A DNA stretch of 64,000 nucleotides from JADGRF01 sp035274465. Lineage in GTDB: Bacteria > Myxococcota_A > Polyangia > Polyangiales > JAFGIB01. Both the position numbers and the translations under genes were made by a program. Within the stretch, counting starts at the first letter, position 1. Every line of letters begins with the position of its first letter. Where the stretch lies: positions 53,515-117,514 of the forward strand of contig DATEOF010000398.1 in NCBI GenBank assembly GCA_035274465.1. Direction: 5' to 3'. This document shows, in pieces, positions 17,072-25,311 of the stretch. The notes beneath the pieces are model-generated. The model was not told the DNA's origin and ran no database searches. It saw nothing but the letters and a program-made list of their open reading frames with translations.

Positions 17072-18499
17072 TTGAAGCGAACGCCTCACCTGATTGAAAG
17101 CCGACTCTCGCGACTCACGTCGCTGGTTGCGGTCGGCGCGGTGCTCCTCCTTCAGACGGCCACATTGGGCGCACAGGACGCCGCGGAAGCTACGTCGAGC
17201 GAGCCCGCGCCGGCTCCCGAGCCTGCAGCTACGAGCAGCGAGCCTGCTACCGCTCCGAGCGCCGACCCTGCAGCTACCAGCGGCGCTGCTCCCGCGCCAC
17301 CGGACGCCCAGGATGCGCAGACCGCGCAGCTGCTCGCCGAGCTGAGCGCAGCGTCTGCTCAGCCGATCATCGACAGCAGCTCTCAGGTGCTGCGCTTCTA
17401 CGGCTTCATGGACATGGGCGTCCAGAAGGTCTGGGGCAGGCTGTTCGACGCGGGCTTCGGCTTGTCGGACGCCACGAACTTCGTGGTCGGCAACATCAAC
17501 CTGTACATGGACGCCCAGCCATCGCCGAACTTCCGCGGCCTGGTGGAGGTGCGGTTCACGGTTCTTCCGAACGGCTCCGAGTCGTTCGACCCGGCGACGA
17601 GTACGTTCACGCGTCACAGCACGACCGTGTTCGACTACTCGGCCACCTCGGGTGGGCTGCTGCAGCTCGACTGGTTCGCGCTGATCCTCGAGCGCGCACA
17701 CATCGACTGGACGCCGATGGACGAGTTCAACGTGCGCGTCGGCATGTTCCTGACGCCGCACGGCATCTGGAACGTCGACCATGGCTCGCCGACCCGCATC
17801 ACGCTGATGCCGCCGAACGCCGCCGTGTACGGCTTCCTGCCGGCCAGGCAAACCGGGCTGTACCTGTTCGGCACGTTCCACATGACGCCGTGGGACCTCG
17901 CGTACCACGTCTACACCTCGAACGGACGCACGGCGTCGGTCGATTTCAGCGAAGACAAGGCCGTGGGCGGTCGCCTGGCGTTGCAGCTGCGCCGGCCCTT
18001 CCGGCTCGAGCTGGGCGCGTCGATCTACTGGGGCACGAACCAGGAAGAGACGAAGGAGGTCGGGCTCAACGACCAGGGCGAGCTCGGCGTCGTGCGCAAG
18101 ACCGTCGAGGACTACACGGAGCTCGCCGGTGGCGGCGACATCTCGGTCGATGTCGGCGCGCTGCGCGTACGCGTCGAAGGCACCTTCAATCGGACGATCT
18201 ACGAGGAGGGCAAGCGGCCGTTCTACGCAGGGGCCTACCGTGCCAACGCGACCCGGCTCGCGCTCTTCGGCGTCGTCGCATATCAACTGCCCTGGTGGGG
18301 CATGGAACCGGGGCTGGCTGCCGAGCTCAACTACATCCCTACACCGGGTGTCGAGGACGACTGGCGGGCCATCGGGCCATGCTTGAACTTCTATATCAAT
18401 CCCAACGTCATCATACGCAGTCAGTATCTCTTCTCCGAGGAAACCACCGGAAAGCTCACAGTCAACCTCGCGGCCGCTCGCCTGATCCTCTCGTACTGA
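17072..18499 (+). CDS. Outer-membrane porin-like beta-barrel protein
   Basis: 475 aa. A basic N-terminus and hydrophobic core (LVAVGAVLLLQTATLGAQ) form a signal peptide, followed by an Ala/Pro/Ser/Glu-rich linker of about 75 residues. The remainder is a run of amphipathic strands of alternating pattern (for example FYGFMDMGVQKVWGR, NINLYMDAQPSPNFRGLVEV) ending ARLILSY with a C-terminal aromatic residue, as expected for a barrel. It resembles phosphate- or carbohydrate-selective porins in outline. TTG start at 17072; no better start is available. The next gene encodes a PstS-like periplasmic protein, which suggests uptake of an anion such as phosphate. Confidence 0.75.
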   Translation: MKRTPHLIESRLSRLTSLVAVGAVLLLQTATLGAQDAAEATSSEPAPAPEPAATSSEPATAPSADPAATSGAAPAPPDAQDAQTAQLLAELSAASAQPIIDSSSQVLRFYGFMDMGVQKVWGRLFDAGFGLSDATNFVVGNINLYMDAQPSPNFRGLVEVRFTVLPNGSESFDPATSTFTRHSTTVFDYSATSGGLLQLDWFALILERAHIDWTPMDEFNVRVGMFLTPHGIWNVDHGSPTRITLMPPNAAVYGFLPARQTGLYLFGTFHMTPWDLAYHVYTSNGRTASVDFSEDKAVGGRLALQLRRPFRLELGASIYWGTNQEETKEVGLNDQGELGVVRKTVEDYTELAGGGDISVDVGALRVRVEGTFNRTIYEEGKRPFYAGAYRANATRLALFGVVAYQLPWWGMEPGLAAELNYIPTPGVEDDWRAIGPCLNFYINPNVIIRSQYLFSEETTGKLTVNLAAARLILSY

Positions 18500-18505
18500 A
18501 GCGAT

Positions 18506-18967
18506 ATGCGCAGCCTCCACGCCATATGCCTGCTCGCGCTCGCGGTGCTCCTCGCCGGGCTGCCGGTGCGCGCAAGCGATCAGGCATTGATGGTGGTCAC
18601 GAACGCGAAGGCTGGAGTGACGACGATGTCGCGCGACGAGCTCGAGGAGGTCTTCGTGATGTCGCGCCGCGTGTGGCCGAACGGCACGCGCATCGTCGTG
18701 CTGAACCTCGAGACCGGCACGCCCGAGCGCACGCACTTCGACCACGTGGTCCTGGGCCTGTCGCCCGACCAGGCGGCGCGCTACTGGATCGACCGGCGCA
18801 CGCGCGGCGGCGGTGAAGCACCGATGCGCTTGCCGAATCCTGCCGTGGTGATGAAGGTCGTGCCAGTGCTGCCAGGCAGCATCGGATACGCGCCCGAAGG
18901 GCCGCTGGCGGCAGGCGTGCGCCGCGTCGCGCGCATCGTCAACGGGAACGTCGTGCCGGAACGTTAG
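18506..18967 (+). CDS. Small PstS-like periplasmic substrate-binding protein
   Basis: 153 aa with a clear signal peptide (LLALAVLLAGLPVRA). Mature sequence contains the small phosphate-ABC substrate-binding-like pattern: MSRDELEEVFVMSRRVWPNGTRIVVLNL, a middle YWIDRRTRGGG and a late PGSIGYAPEGP (the substrate-binding family has a G-x-IGY near the end). This half-size version is commonly found beside porins rather than ABC permeases. It lies 6 bases after the porin gene, and a lipoprotein gene follows 5 bases on, so the three form an operon. Confidence 0.8.
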   Translation: MRSLHAICLLALAVLLAGLPVRASDQALMVVTNAKAGVTTMSRDELEEVFVMSRRVWPNGTRIVVLNLETGTPERTHFDHVVLGLSPDQAARYWIDRRTRGGGEAPMRLPNPAVVMKVVPVLPGSIGYAPEGPLAAGVRRVARIVNGNVVPER

Positions 18968-18972
18968 GCCGC

Positions 18973-19392
18973 ATGAACACACGCCGCACAATCCTCGCTT
19001 GTGTCGCCCTGCTGCTCTGCGGCTGTCAGCCCTCGGTGCTCTGCGACCCCGGCCAGTACCACATGGGCGGCGGCTGCTACCCGAACCCGAAGGACAGCGG
19101 CTCGGACGAAGACCTGGACGCGGGCGACGCCGCTGCAGCCGATGGCGGCGATGCAGCCATGGGCGACGAGTGCCCTGGCGACCCGTACGATGGCTTCGGC
19201 GTGAAGTGCACGGGCGAAGGCCAGTGCTCCTGTCACGCGCCGCAGTGCGCGCCGAGCCCGCTCGGCTACTGCACCAAGCTCAACTGCGACCTCGAGGTCA
19301 AGACGGACTGCCCGCCGGACTGGACGTGTTTGATGATCCCGCCGGGCGTATCGCCAGATCCCAGCCTCAAGACGCTCTGCATCAAGATGTGA
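18973..19392 (+). CDS. Cys-rich lipoprotein
   Basis: 139 aa. Signal peptide with lipobox LLCGC, so the protein should be lipidated at Cys17. The mature part starts with an Asp/Ala/Gly-rich linker and continues with a Cys-rich domain (about a dozen cysteines, for example GEGQCSCHAPQC and CTKLNCDLEV) that probably folds on disulfides. Third gene of the porin operon. No named family recognised. Confidence 0.75.
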   Translation: MNTRRTILACVALLLCGCQPSVLCDPGQYHMGGGCYPNPKDSGSDEDLDAGDAAAADGGDAAMGDECPGDPYDGFGVKCTGEGQCSCHAPQCAPSPLGYCTKLNCDLEVKTDCPPDWTCLMIPPGVSPDPSLKTLCIKM

Positions 19393-19402
19393 GCCGGAAG
19401 GC

Positions 19403-20086
19403 TCAAGTCACTGCGCTGCGAACGCCGATTTCATCCACGTGCCGCAGCAAATCCAGTGGATCCTCGTACACGCGGTACGCGCCGGATCGCTCGAGCTCGT
19501 CGCGCCCGTAGCCGCCCGACAACAGGCCGACGCCCAGCGCCCGCGCGCGGCGCGCCGCGAGCAAGTCCCACACGCTGTCGCCGACCACCACGCAGTGTTC
19601 GATGTCGAGCTGGAGGAGCTCAGCGGCCGCGAGGAACAGATCGGGATCCGGCTTGGCGAACTCCACCTGGTCGCGCGTGACGATCGGAACCTCGGGGCCG
19701 ACTCCCAGCGCGTCCAGCGTGGGCCGCGCGCTGTCGCGCCTCGCACTCGTCGCGATGGTCCACGGCACGTTCAAGCTGGTCAAATGAGCCAGCAGCTCGC
19801 GCGCACCCGAGAGTGGTTGAATCGTCGCGGACAACCGCGCGTAGGCCGCCGCGTGCATGTCGAGCAGACGCTGAGCCTCGCTCGCGGTCACCTTGCGGCC
19901 GGTCTCGCGCAGGACCGCGTTTGCCATCAAGCCACCGCTCATCCCCATCCGCCGGTGGATCCTCCAGACATCGAGCTCGATGCCCACGCCCCGCAGCGCC
20001 TCACGCCAGGCCAGGACGTGCATGTACACGCTATCGACCAGCGTTCCGTCCAGATCGAACAGTATTCCGCCGCGACGAGCATTCAT
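19403..20086 (-). CDS. HAD-family hydrolase, beta-phosphoglucomutase/phosphatase type
   Basis: 227 aa. All four HAD motifs are present: LFDLDGTLVDS (nucleophile Asp and acid Asp), TIATSARR, Lys in FAKPDPDLF and the acidic pair in VVGDSVWD. The helical cap between motif I and II matches the phosphoglycolate phosphatase / beta-phosphoglucomutase group. Probably dephosphorylates a small phosphate ester; substrate unknown. Faces the Cys-rich lipoprotein gene with only 10 bases between stops. Confidence 0.88.
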   Translation of the reverse strand: MNARRGGILFDLDGTLVDSVYMHVLAWREALRGVGIELDVWRIHRRMGMSGGLMANAVLRETGRKVTASEAQRLLDMHAAAYARLSATIQPLSGARELLAHLTSLNVPWTIATSARRDSARPTLDALGVGPEVPIVTRDQVEFAKPDPDLFLAAAELLQLDIEHCVVVGDSVWDLLAARRARALGVGLLSGGYGRDELERSGAYRVYEDPLDLLRHVDEIGVRSAVT

Positions 20087-20120
20087 GGCGAGCAGCGTAC
20101 GCCAGGAAAATGTCGCGACG

Positions 20121-20909
20121 CTAGGTGTGATCCAGATAGTTGAACGTACCTTGCGTCTTCACCTCGGTCGCAGCGGTGCGGGCCGCCGCCATCGCGTATC
20201 GGTAGAGTGAACCGGCCAGGCTGATCCGACGTACGCCGGCGGCTTCGAGCTCGGCGACCGACCACGACTTGCCCTTCAGGGCCACCATGAAGTTGACTGG
20301 TTTGTTGACCGCTGCACAGACCGCGCGCACGGCGGCGAGGTCCGGCAGCGCCGGTGCGAACAAGACGTCGGCGCCGGCCTCGGCGTAGGCGCGCAGGCGC
20401 GCGATGGTGTCGTCGAGATCGTTCCTGCCGTGCAGGTAGTTCTCGGCACGCGCGGTGAGCGTGAAGGGAAACGGGAGGGCCCGCGCTGCCTCGACCGCCC
20501 GCGCCACGCGCTCGGCGGCGAGCCCGAGATCGTAGATGGGTCGCGCGCTGTCACCACTCGCGTCCTCGATCGAGCCGCCCACCAGGCCGATCTCGGCTGC
20601 CAGCCGGATCGTCTCTGCCATGGCGTTCGGCGCATCCCCGAAGCCCTTCTCGAGATCGGCCGAGACCGGCAGGTCGCTCGCCTCGACGATCGCGCGCGCG
20701 TTGGCGAGTGACTCGTCGCGCGTGATGGTGTGGTCGCGCCGGCCCAGCACCGCGGCGGCGGCGCCGCTAGAGGTCGCCAGGGCCTCGAAGCCGACGGAAG
20801 CCAGGAGCCGCGCTGAGCCCGCATCCCAGGCGTTTGCAATCACGAATGCCCGCGGACCGGCATGCAACTCGCGAAACCGTAGCGCCTTGTCTCGTTGAGT
20901 GATCGTCAT
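20121..20909 (-). CDS. Isocitrate lyase / PEP mutase family protein
   Basis: 262 aa TIM-barrel protein. NAWDAGSARLLASVGFEALATSS at the start, the metal-binding-type ADLEKGFGD, and the later GGSIEDASGD and ITLTARAEN-type strands are the ICL/PEPM superfamily pattern. It lacks the Lys-Lys-Cys-Gly-His loop of isocitrate lyase, so a C-C lyase or carboxyphosphonoenolpyruvate-like activity is more likely than true isocitrate lyase. The gene precedes the HAD hydrolase gene on the same strand with 34 bases between, so the two may be co-expressed. Confidence 0.85.
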   Translation of the reverse strand: MTITQRDKALRFRELHAGPRAFVIANAWDAGSARLLASVGFEALATSSGAAAAVLGRRDHTITRDESLANARAIVEASDLPVSADLEKGFGDAPNAMAETIRLAAEIGLVGGSIEDASGDSARPIYDLGLAAERVARAVEAARALPFPFTLTARAENYLHGRNDLDDTIARLRAYAEAGADVLFAPALPDLAAVRAVCAAVNKPVNFMVALKGKSWSVAELEAAGVRRISLAGSLYRYAMAAARTAATEVKTQGTFNYLDHT

Positions 20910-21052
20910 GAAAGTCCCTCCTCACCAGCCCCGGACGCATGTGGCCGTCCGAGCTGATTCGCAAGGGGTCGCCCGGACGTTTCTTTGAGGGCGGCACGAC
21001 TTCCGCGAATTCGCGCTGTCGTGGTAAATAGAACGGGGTCCGCCCAACCAAG

Positions 21053-21418
21053 GTGGTCGACATCGCAAACCTCACAGAAGCGCACAAGCGTGAGCTGGGT
21101 CGCATCGCCGGCCTCGCGTACGAACGTGAACTTGCAGCGGCTCTGTCGGAGCTCGAGCAGTACTTCCGGCGCTGGCGCGCAGGCGAGATCAAATCGCGCG
21201 ACGTCTCCGATGCGATCGAAGCGTTTCACCAGGGCAAGACCCGAAAGCTCTGGTCGCAGTACTACAACGGCGGGGACAACTACCTCGTCGCGGTCGCTGC
21301 CGTCGGGACCGGCATCGTGAAACGCGAAGAAGTGGCGACCGATCTGCTCAAGATCATGGAGCCGAGCCTCGCGCTGCACGAGTACAAATCGACCTCCATG
21401 AGGCCGCCCCCCGACTGA
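21053..21418 (+). CDS. Small conserved-looking hypothetical protein
   Basis: 121 aa, soluble, charged and largely helical (LTEAHKRELGRIAGLAYERELAAALSELEQYF). No motif recognised. Starts at GTG 21053. Its stop overlaps the ATG of the GNAT gene (TGATG, 21416-21420), so the two are translationally coupled, which supports it being real. Confidence 0.7.
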   Translation: MVDIANLTEAHKRELGRIAGLAYERELAAALSELEQYFRRWRAGEIKSRDVSDAIEAFHQGKTRKLWSQYYNGGDNYLVAVAAVGTGIVKREEVATDLLKIMEPSLALHEYKSTSMRPPPD

Positions 21419-22158
21419 TGGCGGTGGACGTCGAAAGGCTCGAACGCGCCGTGGTCGCCGGCGTGGCACCGTTGGACTCCGAGGAGCTGCCCGGGTGGTT
21501 GTTGCCCCTGGACCGCGGTGAGGTGAACCGCGCGATCAGCGCCGTGCCCTTGCACCACGGTCCGATCGACTCGAGCCTGGTCCCGGCGATCGTCGAACGC
21601 TATCGCGCGCACGGCCTGCAAGCGCAGTTTCGGCTCGCCGACGTACCCGGACTGGCCGCGCTGCAGGCTGAGCTCGCCGCTGCAGGGTTTACAGCCACAC
21701 TTCCGACGTTCATGCAGCTGGCCGAGACGGCGCGCATCCAGGAACCCGAGGCAGGGCCCGACGTGACGCTGACGGCGGCGGCGGATGCCGACTGGAACTC
21801 GGTGTTCCACTCGGTCGCCTTCACGCACGGCGCAGCGACCGAGCGCGCTGCTCGCCTGGCACGCGTCCCCTCGAGCCTGTACGCGACGCTGCGCGTCGAC
21901 GCGGCCCCCGTCGCAGTGGGTGCGCTCACGTTCGCCGACGGGCTCGCGAGTCTGCACAGCATGCGCACGGCGGAGTCACATCGCTGTCGCCGCCACGGCC
22001 GAACCCTCGTGCTCGCGCTCGCCCAGGCAGCCCGCGCCCGCGGCGTGCAGCAATTGTTCTTGCAGGTCGAAGCGGCTGCGAGCCCCGCGCGCGCCCTGTA
22101 CGACAAGCTCGGGTTCAGCACGCTCTGGCGCTACCGCTACTGGAAGCGACCAGCCTGA
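21418..22158 (+). CDS. GNAT-family N-acetyltransferase
   Basis: 246 aa. The C-terminal half has the GNAT core: a beta strand VAVGALTFADGLASLHSMRT, the acetyl-CoA loop RRHGRTLVLALAQAARARGV, and a terminal ASPARALYDKLGFSTLWRYRYW. The N-terminal half is a second, degenerate GNAT-like domain. Transfers an acetyl group to an amine of unknown identity. Overlaps the preceding small gene by three bases. Confidence 0.82.
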   Translation: MAVDVERLERAVVAGVAPLDSEELPGWLLPLDRGEVNRAISAVPLHHGPIDSSLVPAIVERYRAHGLQAQFRLADVPGLAALQAELAAAGFTATLPTFMQLAETARIQEPEAGPDVTLTAAADADWNSVFHSVAFTHGAATERAARLARVPSSLYATLRVDAAPVAVGALTFADGLASLHSMRTAESHRCRRHGRTLVLALAQAARARGVQQLFLQVEAAASPARALYDKLGFSTLWRYRYWKRPA

Positions 22159-22187
22159 GTGCATCAACCTCGGCGCGCATTCAACAG

Positions 22188-22335
22188 TGTCCCTTGTTCC
22201 TTGTTCCTTGTTGCGTTCCCCTGTTCTCATTCTCGTTCGAAACTTGCCGCTCGTTCCGCGTAACTGAAACGCCGGACATGACGAATACCCGGACGTGAAC
22301 GGCGAATTCAACAAGGAACCAAAAAACAAGGGACA
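22188..22335. terminator. Long inverted repeat between convergent genes
   Basis: Arms TGTCCCTTGTT (22188-22198) plus TTCCTTGTTG (22204-22213) pair with CAACAAGGAA (22309-22318) plus AACAAGGGACA (22325-22335), leaving a 5/6-base internal loop. The left arm is itself a tandem of CTTGTTC units. The 95-base centre also holds GC-rich symmetry (CCGGAC...CCGGACG). It fills the gap between the GNAT gene and the oppositely oriented desaturase gene; a bidirectional terminator is the simplest explanation. Confidence 0.5.
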
Positions 22336-22370
22336 AGGAACCGACAACCCGGCGAGACGCACCTGATGGA

Positions 22371-23519
22371 TCACGAGTCGCGCCGGAACGGATACGTCAG
22401 CTGACCCACGAAGGTCTTCGGCAAGGGCTTGGTCGTGCCGTACTCCACCGGCCAGTGCTCGTCCGGCATGTGAAAGGTGCCCAGCAGCAAGTCGAAGATC
22501 GGCAGGTGTACGGCGTAGTTGGTGTCGATCGCGGGCTTGTCCGAGCTGTGGTGCCAGTGATGAAACTGCGGCGTGGTCAGCACGTACTTGAGCGGTCCGA
22601 ACGGCACGCGCACGTTGGCGTGGATGAAGACCGCCTGGACGGCCGCGAACAACACGTAGGCGTCGAGCGCGGCCTTCGACGGTCCGAGCAGGTATAGCGG
22701 CACCATCACGATCGATCGGTCGATCAGGATCTCGACGAGGTGCGAGCGCGAACCGGCGAGCCAATCCATGTGCTCGCTCGAGTGGTGTACCGCGTGGAAC
22801 TTCCACAACCCGGGGATCTCGTGGAACGCCCGGTGGCAGCAGTACTGGGCGAAGTCGGCGCAGACCAGGAGCAGCGCCAGCTGCGCCACCAGCGGCAAGC
22901 CGGACACGAACGCCTGCACGTGCGAGTTGACCGCCCAACCGAACACCGTCGGCGCAAAGCCGTTGCCGATGATCAGCAGCACGCCGATCAACAGGTGGTT
23001 GATCGAGAAGTAGAAGAGGTCCAGCTGCCAGGCTGGCCGCAAGATCGCCTGGTTGTCGTACTTCGGCACGATCTTCTCGATGAAGATGAACGCGGCACCC
23101 GTGAGCAGGAAGTCGAGCAGCAACCAGTCGAGACCGATCGAGACCGCGTGCGGGTCTACCGCGCCCGCGGGCAGGTTGTAGCCACCCAGCATGAATGCTG
23201 CGAGCGTCGAGACCACTCCCACTGCACCCAGGCGCTTGCGCTTGTTCAGCACGAACGTGAGGCAGCCGAACGCCAGCGATGCCCACATGCAGATCATCAG
23301 CACGACGCGCAGCTGTTCCGGGTCGTACACCATGCGCAGCTCGCGCGTCGTGAGCTCTTCCGGATAGCGCCAGCACAACACCGCGAGCAAGCTCATCAGG
23401 CCGAGCACCGTCGACAGGTATCCGCTGATGCGACCTTGACCGATCGCAAAGTAGCGGTTCGACATGTCGGGTACCTGGCGCTCGCGGTACACGTACTGCT
23501 CTTCGGGCGAATCACTCAT
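22371..23519 (-). CDS. Sterol desaturase / fatty acid hydroxylase family membrane protein
   Basis: 382 aa with several transmembrane helices. The di-iron histidine clusters of the superfamily are present in order: HRAFH, HAVHHSSEH and later FHHWHHSSD. The family inserts oxygen or a double bond in lipids using a di-iron centre at the cytoplasmic face. The first ~170 residues add extra membrane helices (for example VLGLMSLLAVLCW) ahead of the usual core. Myxobacteria make sterols and unusual lipids, but the substrate here is not evident. Confidence 0.88.
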   Translation of the reverse strand: MSDSPEEQYVYRERQVPDMSNRYFAIGQGRISGYLSTVLGLMSLLAVLCWRYPEELTTRELRMVYDPEQLRVVLMICMWASLAFGCLTFVLNKRKRLGAVGVVSTLAAFMLGGYNLPAGAVDPHAVSIGLDWLLLDFLLTGAAFIFIEKIVPKYDNQAILRPAWQLDLFYFSINHLLIGVLLIIGNGFAPTVFGWAVNSHVQAFVSGLPLVAQLALLLVCADFAQYCCHRAFHEIPGLWKFHAVHHSSEHMDWLAGSRSHLVEILIDRSIVMVPLYLLGPSKAALDAYVLFAAVQAVFIHANVRVPFGPLKYVLTTPQFHHWHHSSDKPAIDTNYAVHLPIFDLLLGTFHMPDEHWPVEYGTTKPLPKTFVGQLTYPFRRDS

Positions 23520-23728
23520 CGCTCCGACGATATCCGCAGCCGTGAGAGGCGGTCAAACCCGTCAGGAGCGACGGACGGTCACTGTGAGGTGAGCGCGATG
23601 GCGTCGCCCATCTCGCGAGCAGGCGGCTCAGGCGCGCGGCGAGCGCCCCGGGATGGGTGAACGTACCACTGGGCTGGCAAATCACGGCAGCCACGCCGGT
23701 GATCGCGAACCCCCCGTCAACTGGTGGC
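23520..23728. other. Intergenic stretch, nothing recognised
   Basis: Upstream of the desaturase start. Reading frames present are Arg/Pro-rich and unlike any family; no repeat or clear promoter seen. Confidence 0.5.
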
Positions 23729-23941
23729 TCAGCAGTACGAGCTCGCACGCATCCATTCCGTGGCCGGCCTGGGGGCGAGCACGTCGAACACGGTCGCGGT
23801 GGCCGTCTTGCCATCGTGCAGCTCCGTCTCGATGAACCCGCGGACGGTGGTCATCAGGCTCCCTGCCCCTTCGTGGTTGCCGATCTGAGCCGCGAGCTGA
23901 GGACCGGACTCGCCGTTCAAAAACAGCGCGCCGTTTTGCAT
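23729..23941 (-). CDS. Small hypothetical protein
   Basis: 70 aa, starting at ATG 23939-23941 with GGTGAG five bases upstream (an ATG nine bases earlier lacks any Shine-Dalgarno match). Balanced globular composition (MQNGALFLNGESGPQLAAQI, later GFIETELHDGKTATATVFDVL), unlike the Arg-rich antisense frames around it. No family recognised. Divergent from the TerB-like gene with about 105 bases between starts. Confidence 0.5.
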   Translation of the reverse strand: MQNGALFLNGESGPQLAAQIGNHEGAGSLMTTVRGFIETELHDGKTATATVFDVLAPRPATEWMRASSYC

Positions 23942-24046
23942 TCTCACCATTCTAACGGAATTCGCTCGATACGAGCTGTGAGGCATTGGCCAACGCTGGT
24001 GCCACATGTGCGCGCGCCAAGCCACTTGCGGTAAGATCGTGGGACG

Positions 24047-24427
24047 ATGCGGCCTCGCGAATTCCTCGACGTGCTCGAAAATCCTGCTCTCGCGCCGTGC
24101 ACCGCGGCCGGCGAGCAGGCCGAGAGCTTGCGCAGCTTGCTCGTGCACCTCTTCTTCGCAGATCTGAACCTGGACAAGCGCGAGCTGAGGCTGCTCGAGC
24201 GCGTGCTGCCGCACGTGAACATCCGCGAGTACCTGACGGCTCACGCCGCGCGCAAGCTCGACCTGGATCGTTTGGCCGAGCTGTTTCCGGATCGGGAGGA
24301 CCGCGCCGACATCGTAAGGCTCGCCGAGCACGCCGTCTGGGGCGACGACACGCTGGCGCGCCGCGAGCGGGACCTGCTCGAGCGCCTGGCCGATCGGCTC
24401 GGTTTGCAGACGTTCGACGAGGGGTGA
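24047..24427 (+). CDS. TerB-like protein
   Basis: 126 aa, all helical. The middle shows the TerB pattern of a conserved Asp/Glu-bearing helix pair: LVHLFFADLNLDKRELRLLERVL and, in the second half, LAEHAVWGDDTLARRERDLLERLADRLGL. TerB-fold proteins are small metal-associated or membrane-stress proteins, and single-domain copies are usually of unknown role. Stands 53 bases before the sigma factor gene on the same strand. Confidence 0.7.
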   Translation: MRPREFLDVLENPALAPCTAAGEQAESLRSLLVHLFFADLNLDKRELRLLERVLPHVNIREYLTAHAARKLDLDRLAELFPDREDRADIVRLAEHAVWGDDTLARRERDLLERLADRLGLQTFDEG

Positions 24428-24480
24428 ACACTGCGCCGGTCACACTTTGGCCGCCGCCCCCGTCTAATCTGCAGAGGGTC

Positions 24481-25293
24481 ATGGAGCACACGATGGACCA
24501 GGTTACGGTCGAGCTCGTCGCCGAGGCGGCCGGAGGGGATCGGCGCGCGGTCGAGCGCATCGTTCGCTCGCTCGAGCGGCCGGTGTACGCGGTCGCGCTG
24601 CGCATGCTGATGGAGCCGCGCGACGCCGAGGACGCCACGCAAGAAGCGTTGATCCGAATCGTCACTCGCCTCGCGCAGTTTCGCGGCGAGTCGCGCTTTT
24701 CGACCTGGGCGCTGCGGATCGCGATCCGGCGCATCGTGGACTATCGGGAGCAGCGCGCACCGCGTCTCGGCTTCCAACAATTTGCAGACGACCTGGCGGA
24801 CGGCCTGGAGCCCGACGCCGTGGAGCGGCCCGAGGACGCGGTGCTCTACCGGCAGCTGAAGCAGCTGTGCACGCGCGCCATGCTGCAGTGTCTCGACGTG
24901 GACCACCGCATCGCGTTCGTGCTGGGCGAGATCCTCGAGCTCACGTCGAGCGAAGCGGCCGAGGTGCTCGAGGTCGATCCGGCGACTTTCCGCAAGCGCT
25001 TGAGCCGCGCACGCACTGCCCTGACGACGTTCCTCGAACAACACTGCGGCGTCGCGAGCGAACAGGCGGCGTGTGCATGTCACCGGCGCCTGCCGCGCGC
25101 GCTCGAGCTCGGCCGCGTGAAGCCCGAAGTGCAACCCGCGCCGAGCGCAGAGGTGAGCGCGCTTCGACGGCGTTTGAAGCTCTTGCCACACGACGAACGT
25201 GCCGGAGCGCTGTACCGCGACGTCGCAGAGCTGCGCGACGGGCCGGACTTCGCGCCCAAGTTGCACGCGATCTTGAGTCAGTTCCTCGACTGA
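24481..25293 (+). CDS. ECF-type RNA polymerase sigma factor
   Basis: 270 aa. Region 2 (LERPVYAVALRMLMEPRDAEDATQEALIRI, then FRGESRFSTWALRIAIRR) and region 4 (VLGEILELTSSEAAEVLEVDPATFRKRLSRAR) are clear. Past region 4 is a ~75-residue extension with a CACH motif (residues 198-201), as in ECF groups whose own C-terminus controls activity. No anti-sigma gene is adjacent. ATG at 24481 with GAGGG upstream. The haloalkane dehalogenase gene follows 18 bases on, so the sigma factor may control it. Confidence 0.88.
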   Translation: MEHTMDQVTVELVAEAAGGDRRAVERIVRSLERPVYAVALRMLMEPRDAEDATQEALIRIVTRLAQFRGESRFSTWALRIAIRRIVDYREQRAPRLGFQQFADDLADGLEPDAVERPEDAVLYRQLKQLCTRAMLQCLDVDHRIAFVLGEILELTSSEAAEVLEVDPATFRKRLSRARTALTTFLEQHCGVASEQAACACHRRLPRALELGRVKPEVQPAPSAEVSALRRRLKLLPHDERAGALYRDVAELRDGPDFAPKLHAILSQFLD

Positions 25294-25311
25294 CGAGACA
25301 AGGAGAACAAC

